NCBI GenBank assembly: GCA_964355975.1
Contig: CAYHFW010000041.1
Location: 1-17,244 of the forward strand
Source of the DNA: F1-60-MAGs104 sp964355975
GTDB lineage: Bacteria; Planctomycetota; Phycisphaerae; Phycisphaerales; SM1A02
Length of the DNA stretch: 17,244 nt
Direction: 5' to 3'
The notes beneath the pieces were generated by a model. That model searched no databases. It was given only the letters and a program-made list of their open reading frames with translations, and had not been told where the DNA came from. Both the position numbers and the translations under genes were made by a program. The first letter of the stretch is position 1. Each line of letters opens with the position of its first letter. Positions 1 through 7,207 of this stretch are shown one piece after another.

Positions 1-76
1 GAACTCTGGTTATGTCATCGTTCGAGCTGCAGTCCGGCTCTACAAACCAAAGGCACGGCTCCAGGCCAAGGCATGA
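1..76 (+). CDS. rplC: Large-subunit ribosomal protein L3, C-terminal end (partial)
   Basis: Only the last 24 codons are present, read in the frame starting at base 2 and ending in TGA at 74-76. The peptide begins NSGYVIVRAAV, which fits the conserved glycine-rich C-terminal strand of L3, followed by a basic tail ending in QAKA. L3 binds 23S rRNA near the peptidyl transferase centre and early in 50S assembly. Its position just before rplD is the standard S10-operon order and supports the call. The start lies outside the window. Confidence 0.82.
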   Translation, partial: NSGYVIVRAAVRLYKPKARLQAKA

Positions 77-248
77 CGTCACCGACGTTGTGCTGAGTTG
101 CAAAGGCCTGAGTGGGTGAAGAACCCAGGGAACCATGCGACAAGGACATCTTGAACCACATCCAAGTCGAACTCTTCCCCAAGCCTGTTGTGATTGGCGA
201 CGGGAGAGCAAGGCGAAAACGGCGGATTTCCGCTGAAGGAACTCAGAA
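77..248 (+). promoter_or_regulatory. Structured 172-base spacer between rplC and rplD
   Basis: No convincing gene lies here, and the gap is the longest inside the operon; rplC and rplD are usually nearly contiguous. Three small inverted repeats are visible: ACGTC/GACGT at 76-88 (extendable by two G-U pairs into the rplC stop codon), TGGGT/ACCCA at 113-127, and GCGG/CCGC at 222-233 directly before the rplD ribosome binding site. I see no convincing -35/-10 pair. It may be a regulatory leader or processing region, but that is inference from length and folding potential only. Confidence 0.35.
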
Positions 249-908
249 ATGATTGATCTCCCAATCTATTCTCATGACGGTAAGACGGTCGACACCATCC
301 AGATCGACCCAGCCACGCTCGGCGGTGAAGTTCGCTTCCCGCTCTTGAAGCAGGCGTATGTCGCAATCCATTTGAACCAGCGTCAGGGCTCGGCTCGCAC
401 GAAGAGTCGCGGCTCGGTCCATGGTTCAACCCGCAAGATCTACAAGCAGAAGGGCACAGGCAACGCTCGCGCCGGAGCGGTGCGATCGCCGATTCGCAAG
501 GGTGGTGGTGTGGCCTTCGCCAAGACGCGCACCCGCGAAGACATGCGCTCATCTTTGCCAAAGAAGATGCGTCGTCTCGCCAATCGCAACGCACTCTTGG
601 CCAAGTTGGTCGACGGCGAAGTGAAGTGTTTCGACAACCTGAACTTCGCAACGCCAAAGACTGAAACATTCGCAGCGATGTTGAATGTGGTCGGCATCGA
701 CCGAACCTGCCTGATCGTCTTGGATGCCAAGAACCAGGGCGCACGACAGAGCGCCGGAAACTTGCCATATTCCTCGACGATTCGCGTCGATCAACTCAAT
801 GTCTTTGCTGTGCTCAACCACCGCTACATGGTGATTGATCGCGCCACGCTCAACACATTCCTCGATGAATCCTGCTTCGACAACGCCGCAGAAAAGGCCA
901 ACTCATGA
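249..908 (+). CDS. rplD: Large-subunit ribosomal protein L4
   Basis: L4 (219 aa) binds 23S rRNA domain I and its loop lines the peptide exit tunnel; in E. coli it also represses the S10 operon. The family hallmark is visible at about residues 64-90: a YKQKGTGNARAGAVRSP stretch followed by the glycine-rich segment KGGGVAF, which forms the extended tunnel loop. The PKKMRRLANRNAL stretch after it is the start of the globular helical part. The ATG at 249 follows AAGGA by about 9 bases, and an in-frame stop lies just upstream, so no longer start is possible. Its stop overlaps the rplW start (ATGA), implying translational coupling. The C-terminus is slightly longer than in E. coli L4 (201 aa). Confidence 0.96.
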   Translation: MIDLPIYSHDGKTVDTIQIDPATLGGEVRFPLLKQAYVAIHLNQRQGSARTKSRGSVHGSTRKIYKQKGTGNARAGAVRSPIRKGGGVAFAKTRTREDMRSSLPKKMRRLANRNALLAKLVDGEVKCFDNLNFATPKTETFAAMLNVVGIDRTCLIVLDAKNQGARQSAGNLPYSSTIRVDQLNVFAVLNHRYMVIDRATLNTFLDESCFDNAAEKANS

Positions 909-1183
909 TTCCAACAGAAGTCATCCGTCGTCCGCTCATCACAGAAAAGGCCAATGGTGGCGCGAGCGATGCAAACCGCTACACGTTCGAAATTGATGCG
1001 CGCGCGACCAAGACCGATGTGAAATCGGCAGTGGTCGAGCTCTACAAAGTGCGTGTTCTTGGCGTGAGCGTCTTGAACCGCAAGTATGCCGACCGCGCTT
1101 CGAAGTTTGGACTCATCGCGGGCAAGTGGGAAAAACGCGCGATCGTCCGCGTGCATCCACAGGACAAGATCGAACTCTTCTGA
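905..1183 (+). CDS. rplW: Large-subunit ribosomal protein L23
   Basis: L23 (92 aa) sits at the polypeptide tunnel exit and is the docking site for trigger factor and the signal recognition particle. The N-terminal RRPLITEKA motif (residues 8-16), the YTFEIDARATK strand and the VKSAVVELYKVRVLGVSVLN segment are typical. The loop that contacts rRNA (NRKYADRASKFGLIAGKWEKRAIV) is present, and the length is close to the usual 90-100 aa. The start codon overlaps the rplD stop (ATGA at 905-908). The signature and operon position leave little room for another identity. Confidence 0.96.
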   Translation: MIPTEVIRRPLITEKANGGASDANRYTFEIDARATKTDVKSAVVELYKVRVLGVSVLNRKYADRASKFGLIAGKWEKRAIVRVHPQDKIELF

Positions 1184-1202
1184 TTCACACTGGAGCACCA
1201 CA

Positions 1203-2057
1203 ATGCCGATTCGCGTTTACAAACCAGTCACGAACAGCCGACGCAATGCGTCCGTCAACTTGCACACTGAAGTCACGAAGAAAACACCTGAAAAGAGTTT
1301 GCTTCGTCCATTGCACAAGACCGGCGGCCGAAACTGCCAGGGCAAGTTGACAGTGATTCAGCAGGGTGGAGGCCACAAGCGCCGCTACCGCTTGATCGAT
1401 TGGCGCCGCACCAAGGATGATGCTCCCGCGCTCGTTGTGGGCGTTGAATACGATCCAAATCGCTCTTGCCACTTGGCGCTCGTCAAGTATGAAGACGAGA
1501 GCGTCCGCTACATCTTGGCTCCAAAGAACATCAAGGTTGGTTCGAAGATTTTGAGTTCTGCGAAGCAGATTGATCCAGAAGTCGGCAATTGCATGCCGCT
1601 TCGCCATATTCCAACTGGACTGCAAGTGCACGCGGTCGAACTCGTTCCTGGCAAGGGGGCGCAACTTGTGCGTTCCGCAGGAATGGCAGCGCGTCTCACA
1701 AACAAGGAAGGTCGATTCGCAACGATCGTGCTTCCTTCGGGCGAAATTCGCCAGGTCTCACTCGACTGCCGCGCAACAATCGGCGCAGTTGGAAACGCAG
1801 ATCACGCATTGGTCAAACTCGGTAAGGCAGGTCGCGCCCGTTGGCTCGGTCGTCGTCCACGCACACGCGGTATGGCGATGAGCCATCATCAGCATCCGCA
1901 CGGTGGTGGTGAAGGACGCTCCAAGGGTGGACAGATTCCTTCCAACGCAAGCAACACGCCATCGAAGGGTGGTCGCACACGAACACGCGGCAAGGCGAGC
2001 GATGAGCGCATTCTTCGTCGTCGATTTAGCCGTCGGTACGGTCAACTCAAGGTCTGA
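1203..2057 (+). CDS. rplB: Large-subunit ribosomal protein L2
   Basis: L2 (284 aa; E. coli 273) is a core 23S rRNA-binding protein needed for subunit association and peptidyl transferase activity. The N-terminal MPIRVYKPVTNSRR matches the usual start, the OB-fold region includes KTGGRNCQGKLTVIQQGGGHKRRYR, and the C-terminal part carries GMAMSHHQHPHGGGEGR, whose histidine cluster near the PTC is the family fingerprint. The frame is open further upstream to 1086, but that extension would overlap most of rplW and has no L2 similarity. The ATG at 1203 is preceded by GGAG at 1192-1195. It continues the operon between rplW and rpsS. Confidence 0.97.
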   Translation: MPIRVYKPVTNSRRNASVNLHTEVTKKTPEKSLLRPLHKTGGRNCQGKLTVIQQGGGHKRRYRLIDWRRTKDDAPALVVGVEYDPNRSCHLALVKYEDESVRYILAPKNIKVGSKILSSAKQIDPEVGNCMPLRHIPTGLQVHAVELVPGKGAQLVRSAGMAARLTNKEGRFATIVLPSGEIRQVSLDCRATIGAVGNADHALVKLGKAGRARWLGRRPRTRGMAMSHHQHPHGGGEGRSKGGQIPSNASNTPSKGGRTRTRGKASDERILRRRFSRRYGQLKV

Positions 2058-2086
2058 TCGCAACCAGCACACAGGAGATCACCACT

Positions 2087-2383
2087 ATGTCACGTTCACA
2101 AAAGAAAGGTCCCGCAGTCGACGAGAAACTCTTCCGAAAGGTCGAGGCTCTCGCCACCACTGGTCGGCGACTTCCCATCAAGACTTGGCGCCGCGCTTGC
2201 ACGATTGTGCCAGAGTTCGTCGGCACCACTTTTCAGGTTCACAACGGCCGCGCATTCATCGATGTCTTCGTCACAGAAGACATGGTTGGGCACAAGCTCG
2301 GCGAATTCTCAATGACGCGCACGTTTCGCGGTCACACCAACAAGAAGGAAGGCATCGCAGGCGGCGAGAAGGCTCGCTCCTGA
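2087..2383 (+). CDS. rpsS: Small-subunit ribosomal protein S19
   Basis: S19 (98 aa) forms a complex with S13 in the 30S head and contacts the A-site tRNA region. The basic start MSRSQKKGPAVDEKL and the conserved RRACTIVPEFVGTTFQVHNG stretch are diagnostic, as is VTEDMVGHKLGEFSMTRTF near the C-terminus. Length matches the family. AGGAG lies about a dozen bases before the ATG. A small GTTGT/ACAAC hairpin (2387-2399) follows the stop codon, with no T-run, so it is not obviously a terminator. Confidence 0.97.
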   Translation: MSRSQKKGPAVDEKLFRKVEALATTGRRLPIKTWRRACTIVPEFVGTTFQVHNGRAFIDVFVTEDMVGHKLGEFSMTRTFRGHTNKKEGIAGGEKARS

Positions 2384-2427
2384 CACGTTGTCGGACAACC
2401 AACTGACTGAACTGTTTGGAGACCACT

Positions 2428-2763
2428 ATGACATACACAGCATCCCACCAACACTGTCGAATCGCGCCTCGCAAGGTTCGCTTGGTCATTGACATGATCC
2501 GCGGACTTGACGTTGCCAGCGCGATGTCGCGTCTTGACTTCAGCCCGCGCCGTGGCGCGATGTTCGTCAAGGTTGTCCTCAAGAGTGCCATCGCCAATGC
2601 TGAAGAGAAGGATGCCGACATCGGTTCACTCTTCATCAAAGAGACGAAGGTCGACGAAGGTCCAATCATCAAGCGCTTTCAGCCCAAAGACCGAGGGCGC
2701 TCTCATCCAATCAAGAAGCGGACAAGTCACATCCACGTGACGGTCGCTGAGCGCAAATCCTGA
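2428..2763 (+). CDS. rplV: Large-subunit ribosomal protein L22
   Basis: L22 (111 aa) spans the 50S body and its beta-hairpin lines the exit tunnel at the constriction. Conserved elements are HCRIAPRKVRLVIDMIRG at the N-terminus, KVVLKSAIANAEE in the middle and the basic hairpin FQPKDRGRSHPIKKRTSHIHVTV at the end. I chose the ATG at 2428, which has GGAGA five bases upstream; an in-frame TTG at 2416 would add four residues and include the Shine-Dalgarno within the coding sequence, so it is less likely. The TGA overlaps the GAGG of the next gene's ribosome binding site. Confidence 0.95.
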   Translation: MTYTASHQHCRIAPRKVRLVIDMIRGLDVASAMSRLDFSPRRGAMFVKVVLKSAIANAEEKDADIGSLFIKETKVDEGPIIKRFQPKDRGRSHPIKKRTSHIHVTVAERKS

Positions 2764-2773
2764 GGTTTTCAAT

Positions 2774-3481
2774 ATGGGTCAAAAGACACATCCATTTGGT
2801 TTCCGAGTCGGCATCACTGAGGCACACAAGAGCCGTTGGTTTGCTCCAAAGGCGCTCTTCGGTGAATTGCTGGTCGAGGATTACAAGATCCGCAAGTTCA
2901 TCGACAAGCGACTCAATCGCACGCCGCCATTCGCGGCTGTGAGTGATGTGCTCATCGAGCGCACGCGTGAAGAACTCACCGTGATCATCAAGACCGCGCG
3001 CCCAGGTCAGGTGCTCGGGCTCAAGGGATCCGGCAAGGAGCAGTTGATCAATGAACTGCAAGCGCTCACGAACCGCAAGGTTGCGTTGAACGTGGTCGAA
3101 GTTCGCAATCCAGAGATTGATGCGCGTCTCATCGCTGAAACGATGGCCGAGCAACTCAAGAAGCGTGCAAATTTCCGTCGCCTCATCAAGATGCGCTGCG
3201 AAAGTGCCATGCAGAACGGCGCGAAGGGAATTCGCATTCTCTTGGCTGGTCGTCTCGGTGGTGCAGAAATGAGCCGGACACTCGACATGCGTCTGGGTTC
3301 GATTCCTCGCTCGACTCTCCAGGCGCACGTTGACTACGCGCTTGCGCATTCATTCACAACCTATGGCGCGCTGGGTGTCAAGGTCTGGGTCTATCGCGGC
3401 ATGTACTCAGCCGCAGAGGCACAGCAGGAATATCAATCCACCGCAGCTGGCGGTCAAGCCCGCGCACGTGGTCGTCGCTGA
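2774..3481 (+). CDS. rpsC: Small-subunit ribosomal protein S3
   Basis: S3 (235 aa) forms part of the mRNA entry channel and ribosomal helicase site in the 30S head. MGQKTHPFGFRVGI at the start is the family signature. A KH-type RNA-binding domain spans about residues 40-110, although its usual GxxG loop reads GLKGSGKEQL. The C-terminal domain contains GAKGIRILLAGRLGGAEMSRT and the conserved YGALGVKVWVYRG. After residue 215 comes a short Ala/Gln/Gly/Arg-rich tail. The start follows GAGG at 2762-2765, which overlaps the rplV stop codon. Confidence 0.97.
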   Translation: MGQKTHPFGFRVGITEAHKSRWFAPKALFGELLVEDYKIRKFIDKRLNRTPPFAAVSDVLIERTREELTVIIKTARPGQVLGLKGSGKEQLINELQALTNRKVALNVVEVRNPEIDARLIAETMAEQLKKRANFRRLIKMRCESAMQNGAKGIRILLAGRLGGAEMSRTLDMRLGSIPRSTLQAHVDYALAHSFTTYGALGVKVWVYRGMYSAAEAQQEYQSTAAGGQARARGRR

Positions 3482-3513
3482 TTCATCACCTACTGAGCAA
3501 AACGAGATAAGAC

Positions 3514-3933
3514 ATGAAGCTACTTCCCTCACGAGTCAAGTACCGCAAGCAACAGCGCGGCAAGATGAAAGGCTGCGCAACGCGCGGCAATTACGTCGCC
3601 TACGGAGACTATGGATTGCAGTCTCTCGAAACCGTCTGGTTGAGCGGCCGACAGATCGACGCAGGCCGTATCGCAGCGCAGCACTTTCTGCGCCGCCAAG
3701 GCAAGCTCTACATTCGAGTCTTCCCAGAGAAGCCGATTTCGAAGAAGCCACTCGAGACTCGAATGGGTACTGGAAAGGCTGAAGTTGAGTACTGGGCAGC
3801 GCGCGTCAAGCCGGGCACCGTGCTCTTTGAAGTCGAAGGTGTTTCAGAGGATCAGGCAAAGCAAGCGCTTGCCCGTATTGCGTACAAGATGCCCGTGCGA
3901 TGCCGCATGGTTTCACGACGACTCGCCGTCTAA
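3514..3933 (+). CDS. rplP: Large-subunit ribosomal protein L16
   Basis: L16 (139 aa) binds helix 38 and 5S rRNA regions of the 50S and helps position A-site tRNA. The start MKLLPSRVKYRKQQRGKMKG is characteristic, and the middle has VWLSGRQIDAGRIAAQHFLRR. The MGTGKAEVEYWAARVKPGTV block around residues 85-105 is the most conserved part of the family and contains the arginine modified in E. coli. Length is near the usual 136-144. The ribosome binding site is weak (GAGATAAG). Confidence 0.97.
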   Translation: MKLLPSRVKYRKQQRGKMKGCATRGNYVAYGDYGLQSLETVWLSGRQIDAGRIAAQHFLRRQGKLYIRVFPEKPISKKPLETRMGTGKAEVEYWAARVKPGTVLFEVEGVSEDQAKQALARIAYKMPVRCRMVSRRLAV

Positions 3934-3954
3934 AAAGAAGCAAGGAACAGAATC

Positions 3955-4242
3955 ATGGACATGAAAGAAATCAAGAAACTGAATGACGAAGAGTTGGGTC
4001 TCGAGAGCGGTCGCGTTCGCCGAGCCATCTTCAATCTGCGCTCACAAGTCGTCACCGAAAAGGTGAAGGACTCATCGCAGTTCGGAAAGTTGCGCTGCGA
4101 CCTCGCGCGTCTTCTGACTGAAGCATCTGCACGTCGCGTTGGAAAGAATCCAGCCGCCCGTGCACCAGTGGCAGTTTCTCCAGCAACGACCGTTCGCAAA
4201 CCCGCAGGCAAGAAGGCCGCTGCAAAGAAGGTGAAGTCATGA
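3955..4242 (+). CDS. rpmC: Large-subunit ribosomal protein L29 with basic C-terminal extension
   Basis: L29 normally has 60-70 residues; this one has 95. The first 60 or so residues form the helical hairpin core (MKEIKKLNDEELGLESGRVRRAIFNLRSQ and a second helix SSQFGKLRCDLARLLTEASAR). The remaining 30 residues are low-complexity and rich in Ala, Pro, Val and Lys, ending in KKAAAKKVKS. L29 lies at the tunnel exit beside L23, so the tail could extend over the ribosome surface; that is inference. The ATG at 3955 has AAGGA eight bases upstream; M3 at 3961 is a less likely start. The stop overlaps the rpsQ start (ATGA). Confidence 0.9.
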   Translation: MDMKEIKKLNDEELGLESGRVRRAIFNLRSQVVTEKVKDSSQFGKLRCDLARLLTEASARRVGKNPAARAPVAVSPATTVRKPAGKKAAAKKVKS

Positions 4243-4559
4243 GTCGCAAGTCTCCAGTTGTCATCCCAGAAAAGAGCCCACGGCTCGTCGGCATGGTTGA
4301 TCGCGATGGTCAAGATCGCACCCGCCGCGTCGTCATTTCCTATTCCGCACGCCATCCTCGCTACGGAAAGTATGTCCGGCAGCGAACGATCCTGCACGTG
4401 CACGACGAGACCAATGACTCGCATCTCGGTGATCGCGTTGAGATCGCTGAGTGCCGTCCAGTTTCACGCACCAAGCGCTGGGCGCTCGTGCGCATTGTCG
4501 AACGCGCACCAATCAAGGCAGAAGTTGTGTACGGCGAAACAGTGAAGGCGAAGGACTGA
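4239..4559 (+). CDS. rpsQ: Small-subunit ribosomal protein S17
   Basis: S17 (106 aa; E. coli 84) is an OB-fold primary 16S rRNA-binding protein of the 30S body. LVGMVDRDGQDRTRRVVI near the N-terminus, the HPRYGKYVRQRTILHVHDETND block and GDRVEIAECRPVSRTKRWALVRIVE are all diagnostic. The extra length comes from about ten residues before the core and a short charged tail after it. Translation is coupled to rpmC through ATGA at 4239-4242. Its stop codon sits in the loop of a 6-bp perfect hairpin (4549-4565). Confidence 0.95.
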   Translation: MSRKSPVVIPEKSPRLVGMVDRDGQDRTRRVVISYSARHPRYGKYVRQRTILHVHDETNDSHLGDRVEIAECRPVSRTKRWALVRIVERAPIKAEVVYGETVKAKD

Positions 4560-4565
4560 CCTTCG
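4549..4565 (+). other. Hairpin with the rpsQ stop codon in its loop
   Basis: CGAAGG (4549-4554) and CCTTCG (4560-4565) are perfect complements around a five-base loop ACTGA that contains the TGA stop. No T-run follows, so it is unlikely to be a terminator. It lies at the rpsQ/rplN junction, where the spacer is longer than most others in the operon (55 bases). Confidence 0.4.
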
Positions 4566-4614
4566 AAGTCGCCACCGCATCACCACCTCAAACGAATTAC
4601 GGAGTACCTAGAAA

Positions 4615-5001
4615 ATGATTCAAAAAGAAAGCAGAATGGAAGTCGCCGACAACAGCGGCGCCCGAGAAGCAATGGTCATCGGAGTCTTGGGTGGTAGCAC
4701 CGCACGCGGTCGTTTCACTCGTCTCTCGATGTCTGTTGGTGATCGTGTTCGCGTTGCGATCAAGGCCGCGATTCCAAACGGCGATGTCAAGTCTGGTGAT
4801 AAAGCGCTCGCAGTCATTGTGCGCGTGAAGTACCCAGTGCGCCGCGATGATGGTTCGTACGTCCGATTCGATTCGAACGCATGCGTTCTGATCGATGAAG
4901 ATGGCAATCCCAAGGGCACGCGCATCTTCGGTGCAGTCGCGCGTGAATTGCGGGAGAAGAATTACATGAAGATCGTTTCCCTAGCACCAGAGGTCGTCTA
5001 A
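4615..5001 (+). CDS. rplN: Large-subunit ribosomal protein L14
   Basis: L14 (128 aa; usually 122-123) forms an inter-subunit bridge with 16S rRNA and is the RsfS docking site. VADNSGAREAMVIGVLGG at the N-terminus, VRRDDGSYVRFDSNACVLIDEDGNPKGTRIFG and the ending KIVSLAPEV are textbook. A short insertion, roughly TARGRFTRLS after the first glycine-rich turn, accounts for the extra residues. It opens the spc-like part of the operon. The start at 4615 follows GGAG in ACGGAGTACC. Confidence 0.97.
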   Translation: MIQKESRMEVADNSGAREAMVIGVLGGSTARGRFTRLSMSVGDRVRVAIKAAIPNGDVKSGDKALAVIVRVKYPVRRDDGSYVRFDSNACVLIDEDGNPKGTRIFGAVARELREKNYMKIVSLAPEVV

Positions 5002-5005
5002 TCCC

Positions 5006-5347
5006 ATGCCGCTCCATGTCAAAAAAGGTGATGTCGTCGTCGTGACCTCCGGAAACAACCGCGGGAAGTCCGGTGAGATTCTCTCGGTCGACCTCAAGTC
5101 GAATCGCGTGATCGTCAAGGGCGTCAATGTTCGCAAGCGCAATATCAAGGCGACGCAACAGCAGCCCAAGGGATCGGTCATCGAGAAGGAACTCTCGATT
5201 CACATTTCAAATGTCAGCCCAGTCGTTGATGGAAAGCCAACACGAGTTCGCTTCGTCACGAAGGCCGACGGATCCAAGGTGCGCGTTGCTGTCCGAAATG
5301 GCAGTGAGTTGCACGTGTTGCGCGGCCCAACCAAGAGCAAGGCCTAA
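5006..5347 (+). CDS. rplX: Large-subunit ribosomal protein L24
   Basis: L24 (113 aa) is an early 50S assembly initiator with an N-terminal KOW motif. The KOW segment is clear: VKKGDVVVVTSGNNRGKSGEILSVD at residues 5-29, followed by the NRVIVKGVNVRKRNIKAT stretch typical of bacterial L24. The C-terminal part (IHISNVSPVVDGKPTRV) is also conserved. Only four bases separate it from rplN. Its TAA stop forms part of the AAGGAG ribosome binding site of rplE. Confidence 0.96.
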   Translation: MPLHVKKGDVVVVTSGNNRGKSGEILSVDLKSNRVIVKGVNVRKRNIKATQQQPKGSVIEKELSIHISNVSPVVDGKPTRVRFVTKADGSKVRVAVRNGSELHVLRGPTKSKA

Positions 5348-5356
5348 GGAGTATCC

Positions 5357-5977
5357 ATGTCCAAGAAAGTCATTCCAACTTCACTCCCCGAACCACGACT
5401 GCGCAAGGCGTTTCGTGAAGAAGTGGGCGCCAAGGTTCTCGCCGAATTCGGCATGAAGAACGTGCATCAGTTGCCTCAGATCGAGAAGGTCGTCATCAAC
5501 GTTGGAGTTGGTCGGCATCTCGAGAATCAGAAGCTCAAGCCTGAGTATCGCGATGCAGTCATTTCGACGCTCTCGACGATTTCTGGTCAGAAGCCAATCA
5601 TGATTCTCGCCAAGAAGGCAGTTTCGAACTTCAAGGTTCGTGAAGGAGCGCCGAGCGCGTTCATGGTCACGCTGCGCCGCGAGCGCATGTGGAATTTTCT
5701 CGATCGCCTCATCAATCTCGCGATGCCGCGTATCAAGGATTTTCGAGGAGTCTCTGACAAGACCTTCGACCGCCAGGGCAATTTCAGCGTCGGTCTCACC
5801 GAACAAGCAGTCTGGCCAGAAATCAACATGGCTGCGGTGAATCACACGCACGGAATGAACATCAACATCGTCTTCTCGGGCAGTGACGCAAAGAAGAGCC
5901 GACTGGTTCTCGCCGAACTCGGCATGCCGTTCGTCAAGCCAGAGGAATCATCAAAGAAGTCTGCAGCCGCCGTCTAA
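5357..5977 (+). CDS. rplE: Large-subunit ribosomal protein L5
   Basis: L5 (206 aa; E. coli 179) binds 5S rRNA and contacts P-site tRNA. Conserved parts include LPQIEKVVINVGVG, SGQKPIMILAKKAVSNFKVREG, the LRRERMWNFLDRLINLAMPRIKDFRG block and the C-terminal HTHGMNINIVFSG. The extra length is divided between an N-terminal leader of about 15 residues and a charged C-terminal tail (KPEESSKKSAAAV). A strong AAGGAG lies five bases upstream of the ATG. Confidence 0.97.
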   Translation: MSKKVIPTSLPEPRLRKAFREEVGAKVLAEFGMKNVHQLPQIEKVVINVGVGRHLENQKLKPEYRDAVISTLSTISGQKPIMILAKKAVSNFKVREGAPSAFMVTLRRERMWNFLDRLINLAMPRIKDFRGVSDKTFDRQGNFSVGLTEQAVWPEINMAAVNHTHGMNINIVFSGSDAKKSRLVLAELGMPFVKPEESSKKSAAAV

Positions 5978-5996
5978 AGGAACCACAGGAAGCACT

Positions 5997-6182
5997 ATGG
6001 CAAGCAAACGCGTATTCGCAAAAATGAAGACCACGCCGAAGTTCTCGACGCGCAAACGTAATCGTTGCGAGATCACAGGGCACGCACGGGCCTATTACCG
6101 GAAGTTTCGCATCAGCCGACACATGTTGCGCGAGCTGGCACTGCTGGGAATGATCCCAGGCATGCGTAAGGCATCGTGGTAA
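5997..6182 (+). CDS. rpsN: Small-subunit ribosomal protein S14, short form lacking zinc ligands
   Basis: S14 (61 aa) is needed for assembly of the 30S head. It has the length of the short zinc-binding type, and the ending YYRKF...IPGMRKASW is conserved. The two CxxC pairs of that type are broken: the first reads CEIT (C24, T27) and the second SRHM (S40, M43), so three of four ligands are missing. RNRCxxTG followed by SR resembles the cysteine-poor C-terminus of long S14 as in E. coli. The frame is open upstream to 5883 inside rplE, but only the ATG at 5997 gives an S14 start, and GGA precedes it. Confidence 0.94.
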   Translation: MASKRVFAKMKTTPKFSTRKRNRCEITGHARAYYRKFRISRHMLRELALLGMIPGMRKASW

Positions 6183-6205
6183 TTCAACTCTCGAGGAACT
6201 AAATC

Positions 6206-6604
6206 ATGTCATTGCAAGATCTCACAGCCGATATGTTGACCCGCATCCGAAATGCGGTTTCAATTCGCCGCAAGAGCGTGACCTGCCTGAACAACCGCCT
6301 GAACCGCGGAGTTCTCGAAGTGTTGCGCGACGAGGGTTTTATTCTGGGATTCGAAGTGATTCCGGATGGCCGCCAAGGCCTCTTGCGCGTGCAACTCAAG
6401 TATGGACCACGCGGTGAAACACTGATCAATCGCATTGATCGAGTCTCGCATTCGGGATGCCGCGTTTATTGCGGTGCCCAGGCGATGCCTCGGTTGCTTG
6501 AAGGACTCGGGATCACGGTGGTCTCAACGAGTCAGGGTGTCATGAGCGACCGCAAGGCGCGCGAGATGCGCGTTGGCGGCGAAGTTGTCTGCGCCGTCTC
6601 TTAA
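6206..6604 (+). CDS. rpsH: Small-subunit ribosomal protein S8
   Basis: S8 (132 aa) is a primary binder of 16S rRNA helix 21 and, in E. coli, the repressor of the spc operon. DLTADMLTRIRNAV at the N-terminus and the C-terminal core GLGITVVSTSQGVMSDRKARE, including the STSQGVM rRNA-binding turn, identify it. Residues 30-45 (NRLNRGVLEVLRDEGFI) form the conserved helix. Length matches the family. GAGGA lies about ten bases before the ATG. Confidence 0.97.
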   Translation: MSLQDLTADMLTRIRNAVSIRRKSVTCLNNRLNRGVLEVLRDEGFILGFEVIPDGRQGLLRVQLKYGPRGETLINRIDRVSHSGCRVYCGAQAMPRLLEGLGITVVSTSQGVMSDRKAREMRVGGEVVCAVS

Positions 6605-6622
6605 TCCTGAAAGAAGAATCCC

Positions 6623-7186
6623 ATGAGCCGAATCGGAAAACAACTCATCACAGTGCCAGCAACGGTCAAAGTTGCGGTCAACGCTGCAACGCGCACCGTT
6701 GACGTGCAGGGGCCCAAGGGCAAGAACTCGTTCTGCTACCGACCTGAAGTGGTCGTTGCGTTTGACGCAAAGAGCAATTCGATCGCATGCACACTCGACG
6801 ATATCGCCCTCATCGACGAAGGCAATCGCCGCGCGTACTGGGGCACAACACGCGCCGTCTTGAACAAGATGGTGAAGGGTGTTGTCGATGGCTATTCGAC
6901 CAAGCTTGAGGTCATCGGAGTTGGTTGGACTGCAAAGTTGCAGGGCAAGAAACTCATCTTGACAGTTGGGTTCTGCAACCCACGCGAGTTGCTTGTGCCA
7001 GAGGGCGTCGCTTGCACGATCGACAACAACACAATCATCACGCTCACTGGCGTTGACGCACAAAAGGTGGGCGCGTTCGCAAGCCTCATCCGCAGTCAAC
7101 GCAAGCCTGAGCCATACAACGGCAAGGGCATCAAGTACTCGACCGAAGTCGTTGCGCGTAAGAAGGGCAAGGCATTCGGCGCCTAA
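6623..7186 (+). CDS. rplF: Large-subunit ribosomal protein L6
   Basis: L6 (187 aa) binds near the sarcin-ricin loop and the factor-binding site of the 50S. The start MSRIGKQLITVPATVKV and two repeated alpha/beta domains are typical; the second domain holds the LEVIGVGWTAKLQGKKLILTVG stretch and the C-terminal IRSQRKPEPYNGKGIKY signature. Length is within the usual 175-185 or slightly over. The stop codon TAA forms the three-base loop of a 5-bp GC hairpin (7179-7191). Confidence 0.97.
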   Translation: MSRIGKQLITVPATVKVAVNAATRTVDVQGPKGKNSFCYRPEVVVAFDAKSNSIACTLDDIALIDEGNRRAYWGTTRAVLNKMVKGVVDGYSTKLEVIGVGWTAKLQGKKLILTVGFCNPRELLVPEGVACTIDNNTIITLTGVDAQKVGAFASLIRSQRKPEPYNGKGIKYSTEVVARKKGKAFGA

Positions 7187-7191
7187 GGCGC
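7179..7191 (+). other. Hairpin with the rplF stop codon as its loop
   Basis: GCGCC (7179-7183) pairs with GGCGC (7187-7191) around a loop that is exactly the TAA stop of rplF. It is small but all G-C, and it lacks a T-run. It lies 16 bases before the rplR start and close to that gene's AAAGGA ribosome binding site. Confidence 0.35.
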
Positions 7192-7207
7192 GCGAAAGGA
7201 AATTCCT

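Noticed and set aside
134..235. A 33-codon + strand frame (starting MRQGHLEP) in the rplC-rplD spacer
   Set aside because: No Shine-Dalgarno, no similarity and an unlikely composition; chance in a 172-base gap.
79..768. A long - strand open frame covering the rplC-rplD spacer and rplD
   Set aside because: Arg/Ser/Pro-rich translation typical of a shadow frame opposite a highly expressed gene; no family signature.
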